Positions 44,089 through 53,911 of a stretch of 64,000 nt of DNA are shown here, one piece after another (position 1 is the stretch's first letter; each line of letters begins with the position of its first letter). The notes below the pieces were generated by a model. That model did no database searches, was not told the origin of the DNA, and saw only the letters and a program-made list of their open reading frames with translations. The position numbers and the translations under genes are program-made. This stretch comes from Neobacillus thermocopriae (GTDB taxonomy: Bacteria > Bacillota > Bacilli > Bacillales > Cytobacillaceae), in the NCBI RefSeq assembly GCF_010975035.1, contig NZ_JAAIUV010000004.1, positions 149,074 to 213,073 of the forward strand, in the 5' to 3' direction.

Positions 44089-45237
44089 TTATACCGTTGT
44101 TTTTTCTCTCATACCTTCAATCAGCACTTCAACAACTTCTTTACGACTAAAAGTGGAAGGAGGTTGAATTCCTGCGCGAAGCATTTCTCTCACTTTGGTT
44201 CCAGATAGAATCACGCGATCTTCTTTACCATGCGGGCAAGTTTTATCTGAAGCCATTCCATCACATTTTTTGCAATAGAAGCTATGTTCAAAGAACAATG
44301 GCTTAATTCCAAGCTCTTCTTCTGTGAAATTTCGGAAAATATGTTGAGCATCATACGTTCCATAATAATTTCCTACACCTGCATGGTCACGACCTACAAT
44401 GAAGTGCGTGCATCCGAAATTTTTGCGGGCAATCGCATGGAAAATCGCTTCCCTTGGGCCGGCATAGCGCATGGCTGCGGGATAAACGCCCAATTGAACT
44501 CGTTCTTTTGGATAATAGTTGTCTAGTAAAACTCGATAACTCTTTAAGCGAACCTCTGCAGGAACATCATCGGATTTGGTTTCCCCGACTAGCGGATTCA
44601 CAAATAGGCCATCAACCGTTTCTAATGCCGCTTTTTGAATATATTCATGTGCACGATGAATTGGGTTTCTAGTTTGGAAGCCAACGACTGTTTTCCAACC
44701 TTTTTCTTCAAATAAGGCTCTTGTTTCTTTTGGCTCTAGCCAAACATCTGCAAATACTCCTTTTTCTGGCTTTTTCACAAGAACGATTTCACCAGCCACA
44801 TAGACCGGTCCTCTTTCAAAAAGTCGTTTTACACCGGGATGGGCTAGTTCTTCGGTTTTATATACTTCTCTAGCTTCTAAAGACAAATCTGGCTCATACC
44901 ATTCTGAAACTTTAATTACACCATAGACTTCATTTTCATACGAAAGTTTCACTTCTTCTCCCGCGACGAGTGTATCCGCTACTTCATAGGAAACTGGGAG
45001 TGTAATAGGGATGGACCATATGGTATCATCTGCCAGTCGCATGCGCGTTACAACAGATTCATAGTCCGCTTTTCCTAAAAATCCGGTTAAAGGACTAAAT
45101 AAACCTACACCAATTAGTTCTAAATCACTTAAAGCAATCGCATCCATTTTTATTTCTTTTTCAATATGAGAGATATCATAATTGGGATCATATGCTTGAA
45201 CAAGTTTTCCTCCATGCGGTTTTGGTAAAAAGGACAT
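44089..45237 (-). CDS. sat: Sulfate adenylyltransferase (first copy)
   Basis: A 382-residue monofunctional ATP sulfurylase. Active-site motifs are [16 protein letters not shown] near residue 190, [12 protein letters not shown] near 280 and [13 protein letters not shown] near 300. A zinc-finger-like insert [15 protein letters not shown] follows, then [10 protein letters not shown]. The ATG at 45237 is chosen over a GTG at 45258, which lies inside the ribosome-site region. It makes APS from sulfate and ATP. Confidence 0.95.
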   Translation of the reverse strand: MSFLPKPHGGKLVQAYDPNYDISHIEKEIKMDAIALSDLELIGVGLFSPLTGFLGKADYESVVTRMRLADDTIWSIPITLPVSYEVADTLVAGEEVKLSYENEVYGVIKVSEWYEPDLSLEAREVYKTEELAHPGVKRLFERGPVYVAGEIVLVKKPEKGVFADVWLEPKETRALFEEKGWKTVVGFQTRNPIHRAHEYIQKAALETVDGLFVNPLVGETKSDDVPAEVRLKSYRVLLDNYYPKERVQLGVYPAAMRYAGPREAIFHAIARKNFGCTHFIVGRDHAGVGNYYGTYDAQHIFRNFTEEELGIKPLFFEHSFYCKKCDGMASDKTCPHGKEDRVILSGTKVREMLRAGIQPPSTFSRKEVVEVLIEGMREKTTV

Positions 45238-45262
45238 TTTAATCAACCTACCTTCCACTTTA

Positions 45263-46333
45263 TTAATCTTTTACAATATGAGAATGAACCGTTGTTCCCA
45301 TGGATGACGTTTTTTTCATCAAAGACAATACGCCAAAAACAGAAATGAGTACCCCAGCCATGACAACAACAGGATATACATTTTTTACAATAAGCAGTTG
45401 TATTATGGTATAAGAGAGAACCATGGATAATACAGGAGAAACGAGCCAAACGGTCAAAAGCTGGACGACAATCTCCTTTTTTAGTACGGCTCTGCCGTTT
45501 TTCACAAAGCCAATCCCAATAATGGAAGAAGTCGTAATCTGTGTTAATGGGACAGGTATACCAAAAATCGAAGCTACAGTCACAATCCCTGCCCCCGTTC
45601 CGGATATGATACAACCTTCTTCCAGTTTAAGAGTGGTGATTTTTTTTCCATTGGTTTCAATCACTCGATGACCTAAAACAATGGCGCCAAAAGCTACAGC
45701 CAGGCCTCCCCAAAGAACTCCATCCCCCTTAGACATCAGCTGTGCTGCGACAAGGGGACCAACGGCATTCGCCACATTGTTCATTCCTGCAGAAAAGGCC
45801 TCAAACAGCCCCATACAAACCACGAGAATGGCTAATACGGAGGTAGCCTTGGACTTGCCAAGCAATGATTGAAACGCCTTTATTTTTAATAGATTAGTAG
45901 CTAACACAGCAATGACAAAAGCCGCTAAAGGTGTTATCAGCCAAAACATCATAATCCATAAAAGTTTGCCAACATAGACAGATTGAAACACCATTCCGGC
46001 ACCAACAACGGCGCCGACAGCCACCTCACTAGTCGAAAGAGGGATTCCAAAGATATTGGCCAAGAACAAGGATAAAGCAGCTGAAGCCAAAACAATTAGT
46101 GCAATCGCATTCGTAAAGGTTTTTTCCGGAACGATCCCGCTCCCCATCGTCTTTACGACTTCACCTCCCCCAAGCCATGCACCTAGGAATACAGCAATGC
46201 CGCATAGGACGAGTGCTAGCTGTTTTTTTACTACACCCGATCCGTAAGATATACCCATGGAAGCAGCCGCCCCGCTGGCACCAATATTGATTGCAAAAAA
46301 TATCCCAATTGTAATGGCGATCATTGTAACCAA
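45263..46333 (-). CDS. cysP: Sulfate permease, PiT family
   Basis: About 356 residues with roughly 10-11 membrane segments. Duplicated PiT signatures appear as [18 protein letters not shown] near the N-terminus and [17 protein letters not shown] near residue 195. The GASGAAAS form and the operon position match B. subtilis CysP, a sulfate rather than phosphate carrier. A TTG start at 46333 fits the strong GGAGGG site; an ATG nine bases downstream is the alternative. Confidence 0.9.
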   Translation of the reverse strand: MVTMIAITIGIFFAINIGASGAAASMGISYGSGVVKKQLALVLCGIAVFLGAWLGGGEVVKTMGSGIVPEKTFTNAIALIVLASAALSLFLANIFGIPLSTSEVAVGAVVGAGMVFQSVYVGKLLWIMMFWLITPLAAFVIAVLATNLLKIKAFQSLLGKSKATSVLAILVVCMGLFEAFSAGMNNVANAVGPLVAAQLMSKGDGVLWGGLAVAFGAIVLGHRVIETNGKKITTLKLEEGCIISGTGAGIVTVASIFGIPVPLTQITTSSIIGIGFVKNGRAVLKKEIVVQLLTVWLVSPVLSMVLSYTIIQLLIVKNVYPVVVMAGVLISVFGVLSLMKKTSSMGTTVHSHIVKD

Positions 46334-46393
46334 GGAAATCCCTCCTTTATGCGAAAAATCCAATCAACACTTCACTTATCTAAAAAACGATCA

Positions 46394-47107
46394 TTATGCG
46401 TGTAAACCGCATTCTGTCTTACTACTGCCTGCCCAGCGTCCAGCACGGGAATCTCCACCTGATTCAACTGCTGTTGTACAAGGAAAACAGCCGATACTTG
46501 GATATCCCCGGTCGTGTAGCTCGTTATATGGCAAGTCTTTCTCCCGGATGTAAGACCAAACTTCTTCCCATGTCCAATGAATTAATGGACAAATTTTGAT
46601 ATTCTTAAACTTTTCATCTTTGTTAATGAATTGTGTATCCTTCCTTGTCGGCGACTGATCTCGTCTGAGACCTGAAATCCAAGCTAGCTTTGTGGTCAAA
46701 GTCTCTCTTAGTGGGATGACTTTTCTAATCTGGCAACATTGATTTGGGTCTCGTTTCCATAATGCTGAACCATATTGTTGTGCCTGTTCGTCTACACTTA
46801 ATGCAGGCTGTTTTAATTCAATCTTTAATGAAGGGAAACGACTTTTCATTTTCTCAATCACCTCATAGGTTTCAAGAAAATGTAACCCAGTGTCTAAAAA
46901 GACAATATGAGCATCTGGTTTCACTTGGTAAATCAAATCAATGAGTACAATCGCTTCTGCCCCAAAGCTCGAAGCATAAACAATTTGATCCTCATCATAA
47001 TGGGAATAAGCCCACTCTAAAACTCCACGAGCCCCTTTTGTTTGATCTTCAATGGAAAATGAATCGGAAATTTGACTCCAATTTTGATACGTTACTGCAC
47101 TTCCCAT
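46394..47107 (-). CDS. cysH: APS/PAPS reductase (first copy)
   Basis: A 237-residue reductase. The PP-loop region is [16 protein letters not shown]. The cysteine pair [10 protein letters not shown] and the later CFPC, with the C-terminal KTECGLH, are the 4Fe-4S and catalytic signature seen in enzymes that use APS (often PAPS as well). The ATG at 47107 follows AGGAGG. A terminator-like hairpin separates it from yezD, so operon expression is probably tuned by read-through. Confidence 0.93.
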   Translation of the reverse strand: MGSAVTYQNWSQISDSFSIEDQTKGARGVLEWAYSHYDEDQIVYASSFGAEAIVLIDLIYQVKPDAHIVFLDTGLHFLETYEVIEKMKSRFPSLKIELKQPALSVDEQAQQYGSALWKRDPNQCCQIRKVIPLRETLTTKLAWISGLRRDQSPTRKDTQFINKDEKFKNIKICPLIHWTWEEVWSYIREKDLPYNELHDRGYPSIGCFPCTTAVESGGDSRAGRWAGSSKTECGLHA

Positions 47108-47133
47108 ATATTTCCTCCTGTTCATTGTAAAAA

Positions 47134-47167
47134 AGGCAGTCTCCACCCATATAGGTTAAGACCGCCT
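47134..47167 (-). terminator. Attenuator hairpin between yezD and cysH
   Basis: The 9-bp stem AGGCGGTCT/AGACTGCCT is followed by TTTTTT on the minus strand, inside the operon. It should lower cysH expression relative to yezD unless bypassed. Confidence 0.75.
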
Positions 47168-47180
47168 CTAGTTTGTCTAG

Positions 47181-47336
47181 TCAGCGAGTTTTATTCGATT
47201 GAAGACGAACCTTTTCGCTTTTCTCAATTTGTATCACTTTGCCATCCTGAACCACGAGTGTGATGGAACCGAATTTTATCGATTCTAGCATTCTCTTAAG
47301 ATGTTCAGCCACGACTTGCCATTCTGATGTCCCCAA
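47181..47336 (-). CDS. yezD: YezD-like (DUF2292) small protein
   Basis: A 51-residue frame starting at a TTG eight bases after GGGGGG. The core KFGSITLVVQDGKVIQIEKS is the DUF2292 signature as I recall it. Small proteins of this family accompany sulfate or methionine metabolism genes in Firmicutes; their function is unknown. It is the first gene of the cysH operon, downstream of the S-box-like leader. Confidence 0.75.
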   Translation of the reverse strand: MGTSEWQVVAEHLKRMLESIKFGSITLVVQDGKVIQIEKSEKVRLQSNKTR

Positions 47337-47404
47337 ATGATCCGCCCCCCTTTTTAAAAAAACACCTTTCCATTTTAGGTTAAAGCCTGTCTAGTTTGTT
47401 TCAC

Positions 47405-47504
47405 ACCAACTCTCTCGTTGAAGTCGCACTTTTTATCTGAAGTGGGCACCATTTTTTGACAGGCTGCCGGGCATCAATGGGCCATACCCTAAAGACACTC
47501 TGGT
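47405..47504 (-). ncRNA. SAM-I (S-box) riboswitch-like leader of yezD-cysH
   Basis: Minus-strand reading: a P1-like ACCAG/TTGGT pair encloses GGGTATGGCCC, ATTGATGCCCGGCAGCC (the kink-turn/pseudoknot GATGCCCGGCAACC region) and ATGGTGCC, then a CACTT/AAGTG hairpin. These blocks follow the order of SAM-I aptamers. The AGAGTGTC part is more divergent than usual. A T run at 47347-47353 follows a weak hairpin. B. subtilis cysH is among the genes I recall with an S-box. Confidence 0.65.
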
Positions 47505-47530
47505 TAAAAAATTGGTAATTGATGAAATAA

Positions 47531-47559
47531 ATCCTACTATACCTATAGGTATTTGTCAA
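47531..47559 (-). promoter_or_regulatory. SigA promoter of yezD-cysH with palindromic spacer
   Basis: TTGACA (47554-47559) and TAGGAT (47531-47536) are 17 bases apart. The spacer contains the perfect 14-bp palindrome ATACCTATAGGTAT (47539-47552), a likely repressor operator. Confidence 0.75.
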
Positions 47560-47993
47560 TTGCCTTTGTTTAAATTATTTGAATAATATACGATTTATTT
47601 TACCGATTCATCGGAATAAAGAAAATATGAAAAGTCAGAATTAATCGGAAGGTAATCGGTCGTAAGACGGAGAGTGAAAAAGGCATAGAGTTTCCACTCA
47701 ACTTTGCTTATACAATCTATTTGAATGGAAGGGGAATGATTTACTCATGTTGAAGAAAATTCATCACGAACCATATATATTTTTATGCCACGTCAACTCT
47801 AGTAGGTGTTATCAAGGATTTGTGTAGAATTGGGCTGCAAGCACTTCTTACAAGCGGCACACCAAATCCCAATCATTTCCTCACTCTCATTCATAGTTAC
47901 AAAGGACCTATTCATATAAAGCAACGGTATCTCCTCCTTCCAAAGATTAGGTCTTTCATCCTAAATACTACCCCCAAGACTTTGGTAAACAAA
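47560..47993. other. Gap with no convincing gene
   Basis: About 430 bp between the yezD promoter and the htpG terminator. Short frames exist, including a 26-codon one from 47747 preceded by AAGGGG at long spacing, but none has supporting features. It may hold decayed sequence. Confidence 0.4.
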
Positions 47994-48027
47994 AAAAGGA
48001 TTGCCGTTTTAAACGTGCAATCCTTTT
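47994..48027 (-). terminator. Terminator of htpG
   Basis: The stem AAAAGGATTGC/GCAATCCTTTT has an inner GTTT/AAAC pair and is followed by TTTTTTT on the minus strand. Confidence 0.88.
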
Positions 48028-48051
48028 CAAAAATGCTAGGGTTGTTCTAAA

Positions 48052-49932
48052 TTACACCATAATTTTACAGATATTATTCGTAAACTCTACTGGATCTTCG
48101 ATTGGAAGCCCTTCAATGAGAAGCGCTTGGTTGTATAATAATCCAGTATATAGTGTTAATCGATCTTTATCTTTTTCAAAGGCATCTTTCAATGATTGGA
48201 ATACCTCATGGTTAACGTTAATTTCTAATACCTTATCTGCTTTAACATTTTGACTGTTTGGCATCGCATTTAAAATCTTTTCCATTTCAATGGAAACAGC
48301 GCCACCGGTGGTCAAGCAGACAGGATGTGATTTCAGACGTTTGGAGATACGAACATCTTTGACTTTTCCATCAAGGACTTTTTTCATAAAGTCAAATAGT
48401 TCTTTATATTCTTTCTCCTCAGCTGCATTGTCCTCTTTCTTGTCATCTGCGTCCAGACCTAAATCCCCGCTTGAAACGGATTTAAATTCCTTATCTTTAT
48501 AAGACATCAACATACGAATGGCGAATTCATCGATATCATCCGTGAAGTATAAAATCTCATAGCCTTTATCTGCGACAAGCTCGGTTTGAGGTAGTTTTTC
48601 AATACGTTCATTGGTTTCGCCTGTTGCATAGTAAATATATTTTTGATCTTCAGGCATTCTAGAAACATATTCATCTAAAGTAACAAGTTTCTTTTCTTTA
48701 GAAGAATAGAACATTAATAGATCTTTTAATTCCTCTTTATGTGCCCCAAAGTCACTATAAACGCCAAATTTCAGTTGTCTACCAAATGACTGATAAAATT
48801 TCTCATATTTCTCTCTGTCATTTTTCAATAGGTTTAATAACTCACTTTTAATTTTCTTGTTAATATTTTTAGCAATTAGCTTTAATTGGCGATCATGTTG
48901 TAACATTTCTCTTGAAATGTTCAGTGATAAATCTTCTGAATCTACCATACCCTTAACAAAAGAGAAATAATCAGGTAATAGATCCGCACATTTATTCATA
49001 ATCAAGACGCCACTTGAATACAGCTCCAAGCCTTTTTCATATTCGGCTGTATAATAATCGAATGGAATCTTTTCTGGAATGTATAAAATGGCTTGATAAC
49101 GTACCGCACCATCTACATTAATATGGATGTGTTTAAGCGGTTTATCAAATCCGTAATGTTTCTCTGTATAGAAATTATTGTAATCTTCCTCAGTCAATTC
49201 TTTTTTATTTTTTCGCCAAATTGGAACCATGCTGTTAATGGTTTCCTCTTCTTTGTATTGCTCATATTCTGACTCGCTACCTTCTTTGAGTCTGCTTTTT
49301 GTCACATCCATCTTAATTGGATAACGGATGAAGTCCGAGTATTTTTTAATGATGGATTTTAAGCGGTATTCTTCCAAATACTCATCATAATTTTCTTCTT
49401 CTGTGTTTTCTTTCACTTTTAAAATAATCTCTGTTCCAACGGATTCTTTTTCACAAGGTTCAATGGTGTAGCCTTCTGCCCCTCTTGATTCCCATTTATA
49501 AGCTTCATCACTACCTAAAGCTTTACTAATAACGGTAACCACATCTGCGACCATAAAGGCGGAATAGAAACCAACACCGAACTGGCCAATGATATCATAA
49601 CCATCTTTTAGTTCATTTTCGGTTTTAAATGCCAAAGAGCCGCTCTTTGCAATGGTTCCAAGGTTATTTTCAAGCTCTTCTTTCGTCATTCCGATTCCTG
49701 TATCAATGATTTTTAATGTACGGCTTTCTTTATCTGCTTCTATTTTTATATAGTAATTGTCTTTGTCAAAAGTTAATGATTCATCTGTAAGTGCTTTATA
49801 ATATATTTTGTCAATGGCATCGCTTGCATTGGAGATTAACTCTCTTAAAAAGATCTCGCGATGGGTGTAAATGGAATTAATCATCATGTCTAATAACCGT
49901 TTGGATTCCGCTTTAAACTGCTTCGTTTCCAT
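48052..49932 (-). CDS. htpG: Chaperone HtpG (Hsp90)
   Basis: A full-length 626-residue Hsp90. The GHKL ATPase motifs are [13 protein letters not shown] near residue 30, [13 protein letters not shown] near 75 and [15 protein letters not shown] near 115; the middle and dimerisation domains follow. It remodels client proteins with ATP. A perfect CIRCE element lies upstream, implying HrcA repression. Confidence 0.97.
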   Translation of the reverse strand: METKQFKAESKRLLDMMINSIYTHREIFLRELISNASDAIDKIYYKALTDESLTFDKDNYYIKIEADKESRTLKIIDTGIGMTKEELENNLGTIAKSGSLAFKTENELKDGYDIIGQFGVGFYSAFMVADVVTVISKALGSDEAYKWESRGAEGYTIEPCEKESVGTEIILKVKENTEEENYDEYLEEYRLKSIIKKYSDFIRYPIKMDVTKSRLKEGSESEYEQYKEEETINSMVPIWRKNKKELTEEDYNNFYTEKHYGFDKPLKHIHINVDGAVRYQAILYIPEKIPFDYYTAEYEKGLELYSSGVLIMNKCADLLPDYFSFVKGMVDSEDLSLNISREMLQHDRQLKLIAKNINKKIKSELLNLLKNDREKYEKFYQSFGRQLKFGVYSDFGAHKEELKDLLMFYSSKEKKLVTLDEYVSRMPEDQKYIYYATGETNERIEKLPQTELVADKGYEILYFTDDIDEFAIRMLMSYKDKEFKSVSSGDLGLDADDKKEDNAAEEKEYKELFDFMKKVLDGKVKDVRISKRLKSHPVCLTTGGAVSIEMEKILNAMPNSQNVKADKVLEINVNHEVFQSLKDAFEKDKDRLTLYTGLLYNQALLIEGLPIEDPVEFTNNICKIMV

Positions 49933-49994
49933 TTAAGACCTCTCTCCTTTATTTTGTAATGTTTACATTCGATCGATTATATATTTAAAAACAA

Positions 49995-50021
49995 TTAGCA
50001 CTCTATCAATCAGAGTGCTAA
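49995..50021 (-). promoter_or_regulatory. CIRCE operator (HrcA site) upstream of htpG
   Basis: TTAGCACTC-N9-GAGTGCTAA is a perfect match to the consensus, 63 bases before the htpG start. Confidence 0.95.
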
Positions 50022-50149
50022 TCCAATAATTAAATAACATAAAATACCGGTTCCGTCAATAGAACTCCACCAAGCACCAAAATGTCTTGCCTCCGCCCCC
50101 TATCGACAATGTAAGGAGATCTATCCTTTAAGTAAAACTTCCGTACGGC

Positions 50150-51187
50150 TTATTCGTCACGTTCCTCAGGTTTAGACATTTGTAGTAATTCGTTTAGGAT
50201 CCATTCCATCCGATTCACTTCTGTTTGAATCCTTTCAATATACGTTGAATTCATTTTTTGTTCTGCTTCCATTTGCATAAGTACCTCTTTTATTGAGGAT
50301 AATGGGTGATTCATTTCATGGACAATACCGGCTGCCAACTGCCTAGCGGCTGAAAGTTTTTCCGATTGTAGTAGCATTTCTTGCCTTTTTTTCTTTTCAG
50401 TTATATCGCGTATCATAATATGGCGTACAGGTTGATTCTGGTAGATCGCTGGAATCGATTTTATCTCTGCGTAAACAAATTCCCCGTCTTTCCTAATCAG
50501 TTTTTCTTCCATTATTTCAACCGTTTTTCCAGACTCGACTTCTTCCACTCGTTTCCTAACAATGTCGCAATAAGCATCATCCAAGTAATCATATACACTT
50601 TTCCCGATCAATTCACTTTTATCTTTAGCACCAATTAAAGCGACCGCCGTGTCGTTTACATACAGTATCTCCTCTTTCTTTGCAATGACGACTGCATCAG
50701 GTGAATGTTCCACGATGGCCATATAAACTTCTTCCCTTTGCCGAAGTTCTTCATTCTGTTTTCTTCTTCTTTCCTTTATTTCGGTAATATCTTTCGCAAT
50801 CGCATATACCCCAACAATTTCTTCTGAAATGACAATCGGATAGATGGTAATATTGATATCAACGAGTTTTCCACTTTTATGGATGATTTGGCAATCGAAA
50901 TTCTGAAGTTTTCCTTCCAGTGATTTATAAAAAAAGGAAATCGCTCGATCCAAATGCTCCAATTTGACTACTTTCACATACGACATTTTGGATAGCTCAG
51001 AAGCTTCATAACCAAAAATTTGTTCACAAGCTGGATTTAATGGAATGAAATATCCATCCAAATCCATTGCATAAATCGCATCAGAATCACAAGCAAATAA
51101 GGATTCATAACTGCTTAGCCCTTTTGACAAATGCTTTTCCAGCAAGATTTTCTTTTTTCGCTTTATATTTGATATAGAACTTGACAT
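50150..51187 (-). CDS. PAS-PAS-HisKA protein lacking an ATPase domain
   Basis: A 345-residue protein: a PAS domain at about residues 25-135, a second PAS at about 150-265, then a HisKA dimerisation domain with the H-box AAGIVHEMNHPLSSIKE near residue 290. It stops at SKPEERDE, where a HATPase_c domain would normally begin. The next 217 bp contain the htpG promoter and CIRCE, so no displaced ATPase exon is present. The upstream half resembles sporulation-type kinases (KinA/KinE class). It could be a phosphotransfer partner, a dominant inhibitor or a decayed kinase. Confidence 0.82.
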   Translation of the reverse strand: MSSSISNIKRKKKILLEKHLSKGLSSYESLFACDSDAIYAMDLDGYFIPLNPACEQIFGYEASELSKMSYVKVVKLEHLDRAISFFYKSLEGKLQNFDCQIIHKSGKLVDINITIYPIVISEEIVGVYAIAKDITEIKERRRKQNEELRQREEVYMAIVEHSPDAVVIAKKEEILYVNDTAVALIGAKDKSELIGKSVYDYLDDAYCDIVRKRVEEVESGKTVEIMEEKLIRKDGEFVYAEIKSIPAIYQNQPVRHIMIRDITEKKKRQEMLLQSEKLSAARQLAAGIVHEMNHPLSSIKEVLMQMEAEQKMNSTYIERIQTEVNRMEWILNELLQMSKPEERDE

Positions 51188-51224
51188 TTCTCTTAAAAGT
51201 TCCTTTCTTTATGATTAAAATTAG

Positions 51225-51349
51225 CAAAAAGCCAAATTAGAAAAAGTCAAATTTACGACTTCTAATTTGGCTCTTGTCTTAGATCAAGTATTCCTGTCCA
51301 ACATACTTACAATTTCCAATCAACAATGATTCTCATTATTAATCCTACT
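51225..51349 (-). ncRNA. Candidate short transcript with Fur site and terminator
   Basis: A SigA-like promoter TTGATA-N17-TACTAT (51356-51384) points to a start near 51349. A strong hairpin AGCCAAATTAGAA/TTCTAATTTGGCT (51230-51272) followed by TTTTT ends the transcript about 125 nt later, 40 bases before the kinase gene. The transcript has no convincing coding frame beyond a nine-codon ATG frame. It could be a small RNA or an attenuated kinase leader. Confidence 0.5.
51326..51338 (-). promoter_or_regulatory. Candidate Fur box
   Basis: AATGAGAATCATT on the minus strand matches the central AATGATAATCATT of the Fur consensus at 12 of 13 positions. It lies about 11-23 bases past the inferred start of the short transcript. 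Confidence 0.5.
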
Positions 51350-51447
51350 ATCTTATAGTAATAGGAAATGGATATTTTATCAACAATCATATTTTAACAT
51401 GCTTTCACATAAAATAGACAAGCAAAGCTAGTCCAGGGGGAATGAAC

Positions 51448-51489
51448 GTGGCAATGATCCAAAAAATTCTTAAAGTTCCATATCAATAG
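51448..51489 (+). CDS. Possible 13-codon leader peptide of yitE
   Basis: A GTG seven bases after AGGGGG opens a frame VAMIQKILKVPYQ that stops one base before the yitE ATG. The strong site belongs to this frame, and yitE itself has no separate site, so yitE may be translated by coupling. Equally it could be just the spacer of a poorly placed site. Confidence 0.35.
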   Translation: MAMIQKILKVPYQ

Positions 51490-51490
51490 G

Positions 51491-52108
51491 ATGAAACGAT
51501 TCATTATTACTTATAGCTGTTTGTTATTTGGAGCTACTCTACAAGGTATGGCCATGTCCTTGTTTTTATTCCCACATTCCATTCCTTCTGGGGGTGCGGC
51601 TGGACTAGCCATATTAATGAACCATTGGTTTCATCTCTCACTCGGTTTTTCCTTATGGTTGGCCAATATTGTCTTTCTCCTATTTGCTTTAAAATATTTT
51701 GGGTTTACATGGACAATTCGGACAATCCTTTCCGTGGCAACCACTTCTATGACGGTTAGTTTTTTCTCTACCCATATTCCACATATACATACTCATATCA
51801 TATTGGACTTGATGGCTGGAAGTCTGTTTTTTGGAATCGGGGTAGGGATATTAATCAGAGCAGGTGCCTCTAGCGGGGGGATGGTGATTCCTGCCTTGAT
51901 GATTGCAAACTATAAGAATTGGAGCCCTGGTAAAGTAATGATGGGGATTAATTTGTTCATCTTTTTATTAACCGCTATGGTCATTGATTATAAAATTGTC
52001 CTTTTTGCGGTGATCTGCCAATTTTTCTCCACGAATATTATTGATTTTATCTATCATTTACGATTTGAAAAATTAATGTTCCTGACCGCGAATTGGCGAA
52101 GGAGATAG
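51491..52108 (+). CDS. yitE: YitT/YitE-family membrane protein
   Basis: A 205-residue protein with five or six membrane segments. The motif FLFPHSIPSGGAAGLAI near residue 25 and GIGVGILIRAGASSGGMVIPALMI near residue 117 are repeats typical of the UPF0750 family. It ends where the shorter YitE-type proteins end, without the soluble DUF2179 domain of YitT. B. subtilis yitE lies in the same yit neighbourhood. The role is unknown; transport linked to the sulfolactate module is a guess. Confidence 0.75.
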   Translation: MKRFIITYSCLLFGATLQGMAMSLFLFPHSIPSGGAAGLAILMNHWFHLSLGFSLWLANIVFLLFALKYFGFTWTIRTILSVATTSMTVSFFSTHIPHIHTHIILDLMAGSLFFGIGVGILIRAGASSGGMVIPALMIANYKNWSPGKVMMGINLFIFLLTAMVIDYKIVLFAVICQFFSTNIIDFIYHLRFEKLMFLTANWRRR

Positions 52109-52135
52109 AAGATCCAGTCAGAGGATCTTTCTATC
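52104..52135. terminator. Hairpin shared by yitE and yisZ 3' ends
   Basis: GATAGAAGATCC pairs with GGATCTTTCTATC with a single bulge. It overlaps both convergent coding ends; T tracts are weak. Confidence 0.55.
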
Positions 52136-52720
52136 TTCTAAATAGGTGATGATTTTATGGACCGCTTCCTCAATACTCTCACGATGGGATTCAATGATGA
52201 TCTCTGGATGTTTTGGGATTTCATAAGGAGAAGAAATTCCCGTAAATTCCGGAATTTCTCCTTTTCTTGCCTTTTCATATAATCCTTTTGGATCACGATC
52301 CTCACATACTTGTATCGGACAGTTTAAGTAAATTTCAATAAACTCTCCAGGTTCAAACATGTTTCGGACTAACTGTCGATCGGCAAGATAGGGAGAAATA
52401 AAAGCAGCAGAAACAATTTGGCCACTGTCAACAAAGAGTTTTGCTACTTCCCCAATTCGTCGGATATTTTCACTTCGATCTTCTTTATTAAATTGTAAAT
52501 CTCGATTTAATCCATGACGGACATTATCTCCATCCAGTACATAACTATGAATACCTCTTTGAAATAAAGCTTGATCAACAGCATTGGCCAAAGTGGACTT
52601 TCCTGATCCTGATAAACCAGTAAACCATAGGACACAACTTTTATGACCGTTTAAAACATGTCGATCTGCTTTCGTCACTGAAGAGTGATGCCAAGTAATA
52701 TGGTTGCTTTTTTTGACCAT
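52118..52720 (-). CDS. yisZ: Adenylylsulfate kinase (second copy)
   Basis: A 200-residue APS kinase with [45 protein letters not shown] and [29 protein letters not shown]. It is closely similar to the first copy but clearly diverged. It is the last gene of the yitD-to-yisZ unit, matching the position of B. subtilis yisZ. The yitB reductase has the Fe-S signature and may accept APS directly, so this kinase may be optional. Confidence 0.93.
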   Translation of the reverse strand: MVKKSNHITWHHSSVTKADRHVLNGHKSCVLWFTGLSGSGKSTLANAVDQALFQRGIHSYVLDGDNVRHGLNRDLQFNKEDRSENIRRIGEVAKLFVDSGQIVSAAFISPYLADRQLVRNMFEPGEFIEIYLNCPIQVCEDRDPKGLYEKARKGEIPEFTGISSPYEIPKHPEIIIESHRESIEEAVHKIITYLEDRKIL

Positions 52721-52730
52721 TTTCCTCCCC

Positions 52731-53879
52731 CTAATTTTTGGAATAAATCTCCTTCATGCCTTGGATTAATATCTCCACGACCTCCGGACGACTAAATTCT
52801 TTCGGTGGCTGCTCTCCGTTCGATAACATTCTTCTCACCTTTGTACCAGAGAGAATAACATGGTATTGAGGATCATGGGGGCACGTTTTTTCAGAGGCCA
52901 TATTTTCACATTTTTTGCAGTAAAAACTATGTTCAAAAAATAGCGGTTTGATTCCTAACTCCTCCTCACTAAAGTGGGAGAAAATTTTCTGAGCGTCGTA
53001 CGTACCATAATAATTCCCTACTCCCGCGTGATCCCTTCCTACAATAAAATGAGTGCAACCAAAATTTTTCCTAACGAGTGCATGAAAAATGGCTTCCCTC
53101 GGGCCGGCGTAACGCATTGCTGCAGGGAAAACGGACAAGAACACTCTATTTTTCGGATAATAATGTTCTAATAATACTTGATAACTTTTCATTCGTATTT
53201 CACTTGGAATATCATCAGATTTCGTCTCCCCCACTAATGGATGTAAAAATAATCCATCAACTGTCTCTAATGCCGTTTTTTGAATGTATTCATGTGCCCG
53301 ATGGACTGGATTTCGAGTTTGAAAACCAACGACCGTTTTCCATCCTAAATTTTGAAACGTCTCTCTTGTCTCTTTCGGGTCTAGAAAATATGGATTTAAC
53401 ATACCTTTATCCGGTCTGTTGATCAGCGTAATCGGTCCCCCGATGTAAACTTCAGGCCGCTCAAACAGTTTTTTCACCCCTGGATGTTCGAGTTCAGTGG
53501 TTTGATAAACTTTTTCAGCTTCCAGCCTTTTATCTGGATAAAATTTTTCTTTTACCTCCATAACTCCATAGACTTTTTGCTTATAAGTAAGATGAATAGT
53601 CTCCCCTATTTTTAGCTCTTTCGCTTTACTATGGGGGACGGCCAAAGTTATCGGCAATGACCATGGAAGACCTGATGTAAGCCTCATATGATATAACACG
53701 GATTCATAATCTGCTTCTCCCATAAAACCTTCTAGAGGACTGTATGCTCCATTTGCGATTAATTCTAAATCACTCCATTCTAATCGACTTAATTCCACAT
53801 GATTCAAAGAGGGATCTACCTTTAGATTTTCATTGATACGATGAATCAATGTTCCTCCGTGTGGGATACTTCTTGTCAT
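52731..53879 (-). CDS. yitA: Sulfate adenylyltransferase (second copy)
   Basis: A 382-residue ATP sulfurylase with [41 protein letters not shown] and the cysteine insert [15 protein letters not shown]. The ATG at 53879 follows AGAGGAGGAG; the longer frame runs into the end of yitB and is not coding. Same length as the first copy. Confidence 0.94.
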   Translation of the reverse strand: MTRSIPHGGTLIHRINENLKVDPSLNHVELSRLEWSDLELIANGAYSPLEGFMGEADYESVLYHMRLTSGLPWSLPITLAVPHSKAKELKIGETIHLTYKQKVYGVMEVKEKFYPDKRLEAEKVYQTTELEHPGVKKLFERPEVYIGGPITLINRPDKGMLNPYFLDPKETRETFQNLGWKTVVGFQTRNPVHRAHEYIQKTALETVDGLFLHPLVGETKSDDIPSEIRMKSYQVLLEHYYPKNRVFLSVFPAAMRYAGPREAIFHALVRKNFGCTHFIVGRDHAGVGNYYGTYDAQKIFSHFSEEELGIKPLFFEHSFYCKKCENMASEKTCPHDPQYHVILSGTKVRRMLSNGEQPPKEFSRPEVVEILIQGMKEIYSKN

Positions 53880-53911
53880 TTGCTTCTCCTCCTCTAAAAT
53901 AAAACGATTCT

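Noticed and set aside
45243..45614. 123-residue minus-strand frame rich in Cys and His
   Set aside because: It lies entirely within cysP in another frame, and the composition is that of an out-of-frame reading.
47820..48050. 76-residue plus-strand frame before htpG
   Set aside because: No ribosome site, it runs through the htpG terminator, and it shows no recognisable protein character.
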